Assembly: GCA_025408425.1 (NCBI GenBank)
Contig: JANXYX010000052.1
Span: 1-64,000 of the forward strand
Direction: 5' to 3'
DNA: 64,000 bases
From: Granulicella sp.
Lineage (GTDB): Bacteria > Acidobacteriota > Terriglobia > Terriglobales > Acidobacteriaceae
Within the stretch, counting starts at the first letter, position 1; each line of letters opens with the position of its first letter. Below, one piece after another: positions 8,743-17,440 of the stretch. Made by a program: the position numbers and the translations under genes. Below the pieces are notes generated by a model that saw nothing but the letters and a program-made list of their open reading frames with translations, ran no database searches and had not been told where the DNA came from.

Positions 8743-9257
8743 TGGGAAAGATACATGAAGTCGTAAAGTGGCCGGATCCGGTGCTGGCGAAGGTTGGCGC
8801 TCCCGTGACGGTGTTTGATGCGAAGCTGACGAAGCTGGTGGACGAGATGTTTGACAGCATGTATGCGGCGCAGGGGATTGGGCTGGCAGCGCCGCAGATC
8901 GCTATTTCTCAGCGGTTGTGCGTGATTGACGTGAGCTTCAAGAAGAATCCGGAGGAGAAGATCGTGCTGATCAATCCGGAGATTGTGGAGCGCAAGGGTA
9001 AGCAGGTGGAAGAAGAAGGATGTCTGAGCCTGCCGGAGATTCGGGAGAAGGTTCAGCGCGCGGAGTGGGTGAAGGCGCGGGCGCAGAATGTGCACGGCGA
9101 ATGGATCGAAGTAGAGGGCGATGAGTTGTTGGCGCGCGCGATTCAGCATGAGATCGATCATCTGGATGGGGTGCTGTTTATTGATCGACTGAGCCGGCTG
9201 AAGCGGGATCTGGTGATTCGGAAGATCAAGAAACTGCAGAAGCTGGGGGAGTGGTAG
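8742..9257 (+). CDS. def: Peptide deformylase
   Basis: This metal enzyme removes the formyl group from nascent N-formylmethionine. All three family motifs are present in 171 residues: GIGLAAPQI, EEGCLSLPE (Cys ligand) and QHEIDHLDG (two His ligands and the catalytic Glu). The ATG overlaps the aroC stop in TGATG, which indicates translational coupling. Methionyl-tRNA formyltransferase follows after 115 bp, the usual def-fmt pairing. Confidence 0.97.
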   Translation: MGKIHEVVKWPDPVLAKVGAPVTVFDAKLTKLVDEMFDSMYAAQGIGLAAPQIAISQRLCVIDVSFKKNPEEKIVLINPEIVERKGKQVEEEGCLSLPEIREKVQRAEWVKARAQNVHGEWIEVEGDELLARAIQHEIDHLDGVLFIDRLSRLKRDLVIRKIKKLQKLGEW

Positions 9258-9372
9258 AGCTCCTGTAGTTCGAGCGGTATTGGAGCGCTTGCTGCTGATT
9301 GAGGCGGGATCGGTTCTGTGGCGCTCTTCTGCGTCCTGGGCATGAAAAAGAAAGCGTGGCTGAGGTGAGTTT

Positions 9373-10308
9373 GTGAAGCTGGTATTTTGTGGGACTCCGC
9401 AGTTCGCTGTGCCGACGCTGGGGGCGGTGATTGCTGCGGGGCACGAAGTTGCGTTGGTGGTGACGCAGCCGGACCGAGCGGCAGGGCGTGGGATGGAGAT
9501 GCATGCTCCGCCGGTGAAGTGGGTGGCATTGGAGCGGGGGATTCCGGTGGTGCAGCCGGAGAAGATCAAGAATAATGCGGAGTTTCGGTCGCAGTTGGAG
9601 GCGATTGCGCCGGATGCGATTCTGGTGGTGGCGTATGGGCGGATTATTCCGCAGTGGATGCTGGATCTGCCGCCGCTGGGGAACATCAATCTGCATGGAA
9701 GTCTGCTGCCGAAGTATCGTGGGGCGGCACCGATTCAGTGGGCGGTGGCGCATGGCGAGATCGTGACGGGCGTGACGACGATGCGGCTGGATGCTGGGCT
9801 GGATACGGGCGATATGCTGCTGGCACAGGTGGTTCCGATTGGGTTGGAAGAGACTGCGGTGGCTGTGTACGAGGGGCTGGCTGCGGTGGGTGCGGAACTA
9901 ATGGTGAAGACGCTGGCTGGACTGGGCGAGGGGTGTTTGTATCCGCAGGCACAGGATCATTCTCTGGCTACGTTGGCGCCGATCTTGACGCGGGAGGATG
10001 GGTGGATGGTGTTCTCGCGGACTGCGAAGGAGTTGTATGACCGGTGGCGGGGGTTTCAGCCGTGGCCGGGGGCGCATACGACTTTGCGCGGGAAGAAGTT
10101 GATTGCGCATCGGGTGCGGGTGGTGCATGAGAGCGTTGGAGGTGAGGTGGGAGCACTGGTGGTTCAAGGGGATTCTATGTTGGTGATTTGTGGGGAGAAG
10201 ACGTTGCTGGAGTTGGTTGAGGTGCAGATGGAAGGGAAGAAGAGGATGACGGCAGGCGAGTTTTTGCGGGGGTATCAGGTTCGGAGTGGAGAGCGGTTGG
10301 GACTATGA
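9373..10308 (+). CDS. fmt: Methionyl-tRNA formyltransferase
   Basis: It transfers formyl from 10-formyl-THF to Met-tRNA(fMet). The 311-residue length is typical. The N terminus KLVFCGTPQFAVPTL and the active-site stretch GNINLHGSLLPKYRGAAP (Asn and His catalytic) are clear, and a C-terminal OB-like domain follows. The start is GTG at 9373, placed by homology to the canonical N terminus. The stop overlaps the start of rsmB by four bases (ATGA). Confidence 0.97.
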   Translation: MKLVFCGTPQFAVPTLGAVIAAGHEVALVVTQPDRAAGRGMEMHAPPVKWVALERGIPVVQPEKIKNNAEFRSQLEAIAPDAILVVAYGRIIPQWMLDLPPLGNINLHGSLLPKYRGAAPIQWAVAHGEIVTGVTTMRLDAGLDTGDMLLAQVVPIGLEETAVAVYEGLAAVGAELMVKTLAGLGEGCLYPQAQDHSLATLAPILTREDGWMVFSRTAKELYDRWRGFQPWPGAHTTLRGKKLIAHRVRVVHESVGGEVGALVVQGDSMLVICGEKTLLELVEVQMEGKKRMTAGEFLRGYQVRSGERLGL

Positions 10309-11642
10309 GCGGATTTCGAGGACCGGCACGTGGCAAGTTTGTGGCGAAGCGTCCGGTGAGTGCGGGGCCGACGTTGTCAGCAGCGGAGGCGCGAGCCAAG
10401 GTGAGTCCGGCGCGGCTGGCGGCTTTTGAGATTTTGAAGCAGGTGGGGCTGGGTAAGGGGCATAGCGATGAGTTGCTGCACTCGGGGCTGACAGATGCTT
10501 TGTCTCCTGAGGACAGGAATTTGGCGACGGCGCTGGTGATGGGCGTTCTGCGGTGGCAGATTGCGCTGGATGCGCGGGTGCGAGGGCTGCTGCAGAGGCC
10601 AGAGCAGCGGCTGGCGGATGCGGTGTCGATTGCGTTGCGGATGGGGGCGTTTCAGCTGCTGCATATGGACAGGATTCCGGCGCATGCGGCGTTGAGCGAG
10701 AGTGTGGAGCTTTGCCGGGCTGCGGGTGAACCACATGCGACGGGGATGGTAAATGCGGTGTTGCGGAAGGTGGCTGCGGCTCAGAAGCCGGGAGAGCGGA
10801 TCTTTGAGTCGGTGGCAGCGTTTGCGGAGCGGTTGGGGCATCCGCAGTGGATGGTGGAGCGTTGGGCTGCTGCTTATGGACGGGATGCGGCGCTGAAGAT
10901 CTGCGAGGCGGACCAGCGAGAGCATGGCGAGGGTGGGATGTTCGCGGTGGGCCTGGAGGGGGATTCGGCGTTGCCGGTGATGGATGATGGATCGCGGCTG
11001 GTGGCTGAGATTGCGGCTGCGGCTATGCCTGGAGCGCAGCGGGTTTGGGATTGTTGTGCTGCTCCGGGAGGGAAGACGCTGATACTGGCGTTGCGCCTGG
11101 GTGAGGCTGAGGTGCTGGCCACGGATGTGAGCGCGAAGCGGCTGGCACAGATGCAGGCGCGGATGCGGCGGCATGCGTATGCGGAACGTGTGAAGTGTGC
11201 GGTAGCAGATGCTGCGGAAGAGAAGAACGTTCGGGGGGAGTTCGATCTGATTTTGTGCGATGTGCCTTGCAGTGGGACTGGGACGCTGGCGGGGAATCCT
11301 GAGATTCGTCACATGCTGAAGGTGGAGGAACTGGCGCGGCAGTCAGATCGGCAGAAGAGAATTCTGGGGGGTGCCTTGAAGCGGCTGGCTGTGGGTGGGC
11401 GGCTGGTGTATTCGACGTGCTCTCTGGAGCCTGAGGAGTGTGAGCAGGTGGTCGCAGCGGTGACGGAGGGTACAGGATTGCGACGGATTCCTGTGGATGG
11501 GTTGGTGGCAGGGCTGAGCGAGTCCGGGTTGTTGCGGAGTGGGGTTGATCTGGGATCTGCGCTGGTGGATGGAGCTCTGCGAACGCTGCCGGGAGTTCAT
11601 GAGTGCGATGGATTTTTCGCGGTGGTGCTGGCGCGGGATTGA
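10305..11642 (+). CDS. rsmB: 16S rRNA (cytosine-5)-methyltransferase, RsmB/Sun family
   Basis: The 445-residue protein has an N-terminal NusB-like helical domain (about residues 30-160) and a Rossmann methyltransferase domain. Visible motifs are the SAM loop CCAAPGGKTLILA, the DVPCSGTGTL motif with one catalytic Cys, and the STCSLEPEE motif with the second. It would methylate C967 (E. coli numbering) of 16S rRNA. It overlaps fmt by four bases, the common def-fmt-rsmB order, and a bidirectional terminator follows at 11669. Confidence 0.95.
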   Translation: MSGFRGPARGKFVAKRPVSAGPTLSAAEARAKVSPARLAAFEILKQVGLGKGHSDELLHSGLTDALSPEDRNLATALVMGVLRWQIALDARVRGLLQRPEQRLADAVSIALRMGAFQLLHMDRIPAHAALSESVELCRAAGEPHATGMVNAVLRKVAAAQKPGERIFESVAAFAERLGHPQWMVERWAAAYGRDAALKICEADQREHGEGGMFAVGLEGDSALPVMDDGSRLVAEIAAAAMPGAQRVWDCCAAPGGKTLILALRLGEAEVLATDVSAKRLAQMQARMRRHAYAERVKCAVADAAEEKNVRGEFDLILCDVPCSGTGTLAGNPEIRHMLKVEELARQSDRQKRILGGALKRLAVGGRLVYSTCSLEPEECEQVVAAVTEGTGLRRIPVDGLVAGLSESGLLRSGVDLGSALVDGALRTLPGVHECDGFFAVVLARD

Positions 11643-11668
11643 TCTTGATTTAAGAACGAGAGGAAAGA

Positions 11669-11698
11669 AAAAGGCTGAGGATTTCTCCTCAGCCTTTT
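11669..11698. terminator. Bidirectional terminator between rsmB and a convergent gene
   Basis: GGCTGAGGA (11673-11681) pairs with TCCTCAGCC (11686-11694) around TTTC. The stem is extended by AAAA/TTTT, so it carries T-runs on both strands and serves the two converging genes. Confidence 0.93.
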
Positions 11699-11718
11699 CT
11701 TTTGATGCTGCTCAGGCG

Positions 11719-12795
11719 TTACCGATGGCCGCCACCGCCGCCGCCGTGGGAGTTGCCGCCGCCACCACCGCCGCCCTGGGAGCCGCCGCCGCCGCCACCG
11801 CCCTGGAAGCCGCCGCCGCCGCCGTGGGAGTTACCGCCACCGCCCTGGAAGCTTCCACCGGAGTTGCCGCCGGAGTAGGAGTGAGGTGCGTTTGATGCGC
11901 CGCCGCCGTTATTGCCACCGTGGAAGGACTGGGTGGGTTGGGAGTAGTTTCTGGCCGGGGAGTTGTTGTAGATCTGGTTGTGGCTTCCCTGACCGTTGCC
12001 GCCACCGAAGCCGCCGTAGCTGGGGCGGGCGCTTTCCTGCGAGAAGCCGGAGCCTCTGTTTCCGTTGTTGCCGCTGTTGCCGCTGCTGCGCTCGACGCTG
12101 CCGATATGGTTGTAGTTTCCATTGCGGTTGAAGTCGCCACCGCCGCGGTTCGAATTTTCATTGCGGTTGAAGTCGCTACCGCCGCGGTTCGAATTGCCAC
12201 CGCGGTTGAAGTCGCCGCCGCGGTTGTAGTTGCCACCGTTTATGTTTGAGCCTCTGAAGCCGCCGTCATTGCGTCCGCCGTGGGCCCAGCTTTCGCCGCC
12301 GGGGCGGGTAGAGCCACCACGGTAGGGGCTGTCGTAGATGTTGTGGATATTGTGCCCGTAGATGTTGTTATAGCCACGGTTGTAGAAGAAGTGTCCGCCA
12401 CCCCAGTATCCGCCGTAGAAACCTGAGCCGAAGTAGCCGTACCCGTAGTTGATGCCACCGTAGTATCCGATTCCAGAACCCCAGTAGCCGGCGTTCCAGA
12501 AGTAGCCGCCATTTCCCCATCCCCAGTATCCGGGGGTCCAGAGTGCACCGACGTATGGGGCAAGAACCCAGGTTCCTTCGACCCATTGGTAGCCGTCATC
12601 GGTATAGGCCCAGTAGCCCGGGGTCCAGATGTAGCCATCGCCGGGGCAGAGAGGCTGAGCGTAGTAGGGAATAGGAGGAGGAGCGATGCCGACGGAGATA
12701 AAGACCCGGGCCTGAGCGGCTTGAGGAGCGGCGATGAGAGCTCCAGCAAGCATTGCGGTTCCGATGGTGTTTCTGATGAGGCGGGGGAGGTTCAT
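11719..12795 (-). CDS. YXWGXW-repeat protein with glycine/asparagine-rich tail
   Basis: The ATG at 12795 gives a signal peptide (MLAGALIAAPQAAQA). An upstream in-frame start at 12885 would bury it. The mature N-terminal part holds aromatic repeats of the YXWGXW type (IWTPGYWAY, LWTPGYWGWG, FWNAGYWGSG), seen in many acidobacterial and proteobacterial exported proteins of unknown role. Roughly the last 170 residues are Asn/Arg/Gly repeats (NRGGDFNRGGNSNRGG) and then long glycine runs with Ser/His/Gln. A surface-associated or matrix role is only a guess. The glycine tail is encoded by slippage-prone CCG/CCA runs. Confidence 0.85.
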   Translation of the reverse strand: MNLPRLIRNTIGTAMLAGALIAAPQAAQARVFISVGIAPPPIPYYAQPLCPGDGYIWTPGYWAYTDDGYQWVEGTWVLAPYVGALWTPGYWGWGNGGYFWNAGYWGSGIGYYGGINYGYGYFGSGFYGGYWGGGHFFYNRGYNNIYGHNIHNIYDSPYRGGSTRPGGESWAHGGRNDGGFRGSNINGGNYNRGGDFNRGGNSNRGGSDFNRNENSNRGGGDFNRNGNYNHIGSVERSSGNSGNNGNRGSGFSQESARPSYGGFGGGNGQGSHNQIYNNSPARNYSQPTQSFHGGNNGGGASNAPHSYSGGNSGGSFQGGGGNSHGGGGGFQGGGGGGGSQGGGGGGGNSHGGGGGGHR

Positions 12796-13070
12796 ACGAT
12801 GTACCTTTTTCTTGCCGACCTTCGATTTTCCCGGTGGGTCGTGGGCTCCGGGGTGCGAGGACTGCAGGAATCTGAGTTCCGGCATGGCAACGTTCGCCAG
12901 TCAAGACTCACAAGCTAATTAGACACAAGGCCAGAGGATATGTTGCTCGAAGATGAATGTCTATTCGGGCTTAGGATGGTGGTGGGTATGGGGTTGCCTG
13001 GGATTGATAAATGATGCAATCTGGTCTGTTTCCTTGGAGCTTCCCAGGCTTTAGCGGAGAGGAATAACGT

Positions 13071-14081
13071 ATGCAGGCTGTGCGACTTACGCAGACAGGA
13101 CCGATTCATGGCCGCCCGCTGGAGGTGGTGGATGTTCCTATGCCAGTGCGTAGTCCGGGGGAGGTGCTGCTGCGGGTGCGGGCCTGCGGCGTGTGCCGGA
13201 CGGACCTGCATATTGTGGAAGGCGAGCTTCCTGTTCTGCGTGCGCAGGTGATTCCTGGGCACCAGATTGTGGGGGAGGTGGTGGAGGGCGGCTCGGAGGA
13301 GGTGCCGAATGGGACGCGAGTAGGTGTTTCGTGGGTGGGCGGGGTGGATGGGGACTGTCCCTACTGCAGACGGGGGCTGGAGAATCTGTGTGATGCTCCA
13401 ACATTTACGGGGTACAGCGTGGATGGTGGGTATGCAGAGTATGCGCTGGCACGGCGAGACTTTGTGGTTCCGCTGCCGGCGAAGCTGGAAGATGCGCATG
13501 CGGCTCCTCTGCTGTGTGCGGGGATTATCGGGTTTCGGAGTTTGAGGGTAGCTGGGGTGGAGCCGGGGGACCGGGTGGGGCTGTTTGGGTTTGGGGCTTC
13601 GGCGCATCTGGCGATTGCGGTGCTACAGGCTTGGAAGTGTGAGGTTTACGTGGCGACTCGGGGTGAATCGCATCAGCGGCTGGCGGCTTCGCTGGGCGCT
13701 ACGTGGGTGGGGGGCGAGCGGGACCGTCCGCCGGTGGAACTGGACCGGGCGGTGACGTTTGCGCCGAGCGGGGATGTGGTGGTCGCGGCACTCTCGAGCT
13801 TGCGGAAGGGTGGGGTGGTGGCGATCAATGCGATCCATCTGGACCGTATGCCAGAGTTTGACTACGACAAATTGTTGTGGGGAGAGCGGCAGATTCGGAG
13901 TGTGACGAATATGACGCGGGCGGATGCACGGGATTTTCTGAAAGTGGCGGCAGAGGCGAATCTTCAGCCGAAGGTGACGATCTTTCCGCTGAGTGAGGCG
14001 AATGAGGCTTTGATGGCGGTGAAGGCGGACGGAATTGATGGAGCGGCCGTTCTGGTGCCGGATGCGCTGCTGAAGCGTTGA
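13071..14081 (+). CDS. Zinc-dependent alcohol dehydrogenase, MDR superfamily
   Basis: This 336-residue medium-chain dehydrogenase oxidises alcohols or reduces aldehydes with NAD(P). Catalytic zinc ligands are seen in ACGVCRTD and GHQIVGEV. The nucleotide-binding glycines lie in GLFGFGASAH. The structural zinc loop reads DGDCPYCRRGLENLC: three Cys are present and the usual first Cys position is Asp. GAGAGGAA lies seven bases before the ATG at 13071. It stands alone, with its back to the YXWGXW gene. The substrate cannot be told. Confidence 0.9.
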   Translation: MQAVRLTQTGPIHGRPLEVVDVPMPVRSPGEVLLRVRACGVCRTDLHIVEGELPVLRAQVIPGHQIVGEVVEGGSEEVPNGTRVGVSWVGGVDGDCPYCRRGLENLCDAPTFTGYSVDGGYAEYALARRDFVVPLPAKLEDAHAAPLLCAGIIGFRSLRVAGVEPGDRVGLFGFGASAHLAIAVLQAWKCEVYVATRGESHQRLAASLGATWVGGERDRPPVELDRAVTFAPSGDVVVAALSSLRKGGVVAINAIHLDRMPEFDYDKLLWGERQIRSVTNMTRADARDFLKVAAEANLQPKVTIFPLSEANEALMAVKADGIDGAAVLVPDALLKR

Positions 14082-14108
14082 AGAAGATACCAGCTGGGCT
14101 GTGGTGGC

Positions 14109-14306
14109 TTAGGTTGTGCGTGGTTGAACGAGAGTCGCGGTCTGGAGAAGGTGATGGACCTGCGGAGTATGGTCTTTGGCTTTGGGGGACCGGTCGTGGA
14201 TGCGGGGAGTGCGGTCTTTGACGACGATGCGGCGATTGAACTGGGTGGTGGTGCTGAACAGGAAGGCAAAGGCGAGTAGAGCGAAGATGGTTCTGGCTTG
14301 TGTCAT
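14109..14306 (-). CDS. Small exported protein, unknown
   Basis: This is a 65-codon ORF starting at ATG 14306 after GGAAAGGGAC. It begins MTQARTIFALLAFAFLFST, a convincing signal or anchor sequence, followed by a short basic/Thr/Pro-rich tail with no known motif. It sits between two plus-strand genes in otherwise unused DNA and does not overlap them. It is supported only by the signal-like N terminus and a ribosome-binding site, and could be spurious. Confidence 0.4.
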   Translation of the reverse strand: MTQARTIFALLAFAFLFSTTTQFNRRIVVKDRTPRIHDRSPKAKDHTPQVHHLLQTATLVQPRTT

Positions 14307-14444
14307 GGCCGGTCCCTTTCCGAAGCGCTGCATGTCTTACTATCTTAAGACTTAGAGCGCTGGAAAAGGTTGCGGAGGAATTTGGCTTTATTACGGGGGA
14401 AAGTCAGGGAAGAACTGGAAGGTCCGCTGGTAGAGTTGAAGTAT

Positions 14445-15839
14445 ATGTTTGTTCCTGGACACTTTTTGTTTGCCCCTTCGCAGCGGATTCACTTTATTGG
14501 GATTGGCGGGATTGGGATGAGCGGGATCGCGGAGATCCTGTTGACGATGGGGTATGCGGTATCTGGCAGCGACCTGCGCCGGAGTGCGGTGACGGACCGC
14601 CTGGTGGGGATGGGTGCCCGGGTGTTTGAGGGGCATGCTGCGGCGAATGCTGCGGCGAGCGATGTGGTGGTGACGAGTTCTGCGGTGAGCAAGGACAATC
14701 CTGAGGTGGTGGAGGCTCGGTCGCGGAAGATTCCTGTGATTCAGCGGGCGGAGATGCTGGCGGAGTTGATGCGTCTGAAGTACGGGATTGCCGTGGCGGG
14801 GATGCATGGCAAGACGACGACGACGAGCATGATTGCGGCGGTGCTAGGAGGCGGAGGTCTGGATCCTACGGTGGTGGTGGGGGGACGGGTGAATGCGCTG
14901 GGGTCGAATGCGCGGCTGGGGAACTCGCAGTATCTGGTGGTAGAGGCGGATGAGAGCGACCGGTCGTTTTTGAAGGTGTCGCCGATTTTGGCGGTGGTGA
15001 CGAACCTGGATCGTGAGCACATGGACTGCTACAAAGACATGTCGGATGTTGAAGGTGCGTTCGTGGAGTTTATGGACCGGGTTCCGTTTTATGGAGCGAC
15101 GACGGCCTGCGTGGATAACGAGCTATTGCGTGGAGTGCTGCCGCGAGTGAGGCGAAAGCTGTACACGTATGGGCAAAGTGCGGATGCAGACTTCCGGGTG
15201 GAGATGTTGCCGAAGCGTCCGGAGTACTACTCAAGCTTTGCGGTGAACTACAAGGGGTTGGTGCTGGGGTCGTTCGGGCTGCATGTTCCGGGGATCCACA
15301 ATGTACTGAATGCGACGGCTGCGGTGGCGATTGGAGTGCAGTTAGGGGTAGCTCCGGACCAGATTGCGATTGGACTGGACAGCTTTCACGGAGTGGACCG
15401 GCGGTTCCAGGTGAAGGGGACGGTTGAAGGGGTGACGGTGGTGGATGATTATGGGCATCACCCGACGGAGATTGTGGCTACGTTGAAGGCGGCGCGGGAG
15501 TGCGGGTATGGTCGGGTGCATGTGTTGTTTCAGCCGCACCGGTACTCGAGGACGCGGGATTTGATGCCGGAGTTTGCCGCGGCATTCAAGGATGCGGATA
15601 CGGTTCAGGTGCTGGATATCTATGCGGCGAGCGAAGCGCCGATTGCTGGCGTCACGGCGCAGGCGTTGGTAAAAGAGATTGCTGCGGGCGGCGGGGTGGA
15701 GGTGGAGTATGCGGCTTCGATGGCTGAGGCGGTGGCTCGGCTGGTGGCAGAGGCGAAGGATGGGGATGCGATTCTGACGCTGGGTGCGGGGAGTGTTTCG
15801 CACGCGGCACCGTTGTTGATGGAAGGGCTGGCGGGGTAA
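14445..15839 (+). CDS. murC: UDP-N-acetylmuramate--L-alanine ligase
   Basis: It adds the first amino acid of the peptidoglycan stem peptide in the cytoplasm. The UDP-binding loop HFIGIGGIGMSGIAEIL, the ATP P-loop GMHGKTTTTSM and the DDYGHHPTEI motif of the Mur ligases are present. From ATG 14445 the protein is 464 residues, normal for MurC. An in-frame ATG at 14370 would add 25 residues upstream of the usual N terminus. It is the first gene of the division cluster here; murB and ddl, which often follow, are absent. Confidence 0.95.
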   Translation: MFVPGHFLFAPSQRIHFIGIGGIGMSGIAEILLTMGYAVSGSDLRRSAVTDRLVGMGARVFEGHAAANAAASDVVVTSSAVSKDNPEVVEARSRKIPVIQRAEMLAELMRLKYGIAVAGMHGKTTTTSMIAAVLGGGGLDPTVVVGGRVNALGSNARLGNSQYLVVEADESDRSFLKVSPILAVVTNLDREHMDCYKDMSDVEGAFVEFMDRVPFYGATTACVDNELLRGVLPRVRRKLYTYGQSADADFRVEMLPKRPEYYSSFAVNYKGLVLGSFGLHVPGIHNVLNATAAVAIGVQLGVAPDQIAIGLDSFHGVDRRFQVKGTVEGVTVVDDYGHHPTEIVATLKAARECGYGRVHVLFQPHRYSRTRDLMPEFAAAFKDADTVQVLDIYAASEAPIAGVTAQALVKEIAAGGGVEVEYAASMAEAVARLVAEAKDGDAILTLGAGSVSHAAPLLMEGLAG

Positions 15840-16012
15840 GGAGGTCTGGGCAGGATATTGAAGATGAACAAGTTGGGTGAGTTCCTGAAAGGGTACGCGG
15901 GGAAGAAGAGCTGTAGGTGGCTTGGATTGGCGGGTTATATTCGGAATGGCGATTCTCGCGGCCTTGCTCAGGCGTGCGATCAAGTGAAGTGTATTCGAAG
16001 CGTGGGATATCG

Positions 16013-17440
16013 GTGCTAGACGCGCCTGAGCCCCACTATGCTCCGGAGCAGCGTGTTCCGCGACGGACCTCTGCTGCGCCGAAGCGAAAGCTGCGCCGTG
16101 ACTTCGGCGAAGACTTTGCAGAGGACTTCAACGAAGATGGCGATCGAGCGACAGTGCGGCGGCGGAGTGGGGTTCGGCTATCGTTTCGCGGGGGATTGCC
16201 GCGGACGAAGTGGGGCCGGATCTGGCTGGGTGCAGGTGTTGTGGTGGTTCTGGGTGCTTGTGTTGGTGGCTTGATGGCGGTGCGCAGCATGTTGCTGCAT
16301 GATGAGCGCTTTGTGATTCAATCTTCGTCGTCGATTGCGGTGGAGGGAAATCAACATCTGACGAAGGCTCAGTTGCTGAGCATCTTTGGTGAGGATGTGG
16401 AGCGGAACGTGTTTACGGTGTCGCTGGCGGAGCGGAAGGCTGACCTGGAACGGCTTCCGTGGGTGGAGCATGCGACGGTGATGCGGCTGTTGCCGGACCA
16501 TATTCGGGTGTCGGTGGTGGAGAGGACTCCGGTGGCGTTTGTGCGGCAGGGCAGCCAGATTGGCCTGGTGGACAAGAACGGGGTTCTGCTGAATATGACG
16601 GCAGATTCGCAGGGGGGCACGCACTACTCGTTTCCGGTGGTGACGGGGATCGGGGCGGACGATCCGCTCTCGACGCGTGCGGCGCGGATGAAGATTTATG
16701 AACGGTTTACGTCGGAGCTGGATGCGACGGGGGAGAAGGTTTCGCAGAAGCTGAGCGAAGTCGATCTATCGAACCCTGAGGATGTGCGGGCGCTGATTCC
16801 AGATACGAACGCGGACATCCTGGTTCATTTTGGGGACACAGATTTTCTGGAACGGTATCACAAATATCAAGCGAACCTGGCGGAGTGGCGGACGCAGTAT
16901 CCGAAGCTGTCGTCCGTGGATATGCGGTATGACCGTCAAGCAGTTTTGGAGATGCAGCCGGGGAGTTCGGTTCCGCTGGCGGGTGCGGCCAATGCTGAGG
17001 CGACCACTGGAGATGATGGGAACGGTTCGGTTGCGAATGCTGCGGGTTCAAAGACGACCAGTGCGGCGAAGACGAATGTGAGCGGTACTGCTGTAAGTCA
17101 TGCGTCCGGGGCTGGTGCTGCCCATGTTGTTGGCGCTGCGGCAGCGGCTGGTGCTGCACATCTGCTGGTTGCTGGGCATCCTGTGGTCGCGGCGAAGTCT
17201 ACCCCGTTGGCGGGATCGACGGTGGCGCCTAAGAGTGCTAGTCCTGTTACAGGGAAAGCTGGAGCGGCTCATCCGGCGCCGGTGAAGAAGAACGTGGTTA
17301 AGGCCAAGCCGCATGGAGCAGTGAAGGCGAAGCCGGGATTGCAGCGAACGGTTGTTAAGAAGCATGGAGTGGGCAAGGGGCCTGCAGGCAAGGCCCAGGT
17401 GGCTAAGCAGGCAAATCATCCGCCGACGGTGGTTCATTGA
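16013..17440 (+). CDS. ftsQ: Cell division protein FtsQ (DivIB) with long C-terminal tail
   Basis: This bitopic membrane protein of the divisome has an Arg/Asp/Glu-rich cytoplasmic N-terminal part and one membrane segment (WLGAGVVVVLGACVGGLMA). A POTRA domain (IAVEGNQHLTKAQLL...PWVEHATVMRLLPDHIRV) and the FtsQ beta domain (GQIGLVDKNGVLLNM-like) follow. The last ~140 residues are Ala/Gly/Lys/Pro-rich with no domain, making it much longer than the ~280-residue norm. The start is uncertain: GTG 16013 is chosen, GTG 15917 is the longest option. Its TGA overlaps the ATG of ftsA (TGATG). Confidence 0.88.
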   Translation: MLDAPEPHYAPEQRVPRRTSAAPKRKLRRDFGEDFAEDFNEDGDRATVRRRSGVRLSFRGGLPRTKWGRIWLGAGVVVVLGACVGGLMAVRSMLLHDERFVIQSSSSIAVEGNQHLTKAQLLSIFGEDVERNVFTVSLAERKADLERLPWVEHATVMRLLPDHIRVSVVERTPVAFVRQGSQIGLVDKNGVLLNMTADSQGGTHYSFPVVTGIGADDPLSTRAARMKIYERFTSELDATGEKVSQKLSEVDLSNPEDVRALIPDTNADILVHFGDTDFLERYHKYQANLAEWRTQYPKLSSVDMRYDRQAVLEMQPGSSVPLAGAANAEATTGDDGNGSVANAAGSKTTSAAKTNVSGTAVSHASGAGAAHVVGAAAAAGAAHLLVAGHPVVAAKSTPLAGSTVAPKSASPVTGKAGAAHPAPVKKNVVKAKPHGAVKAKPGLQRTVVKKHGVGKGPAGKAQVAKQANHPPTVVH

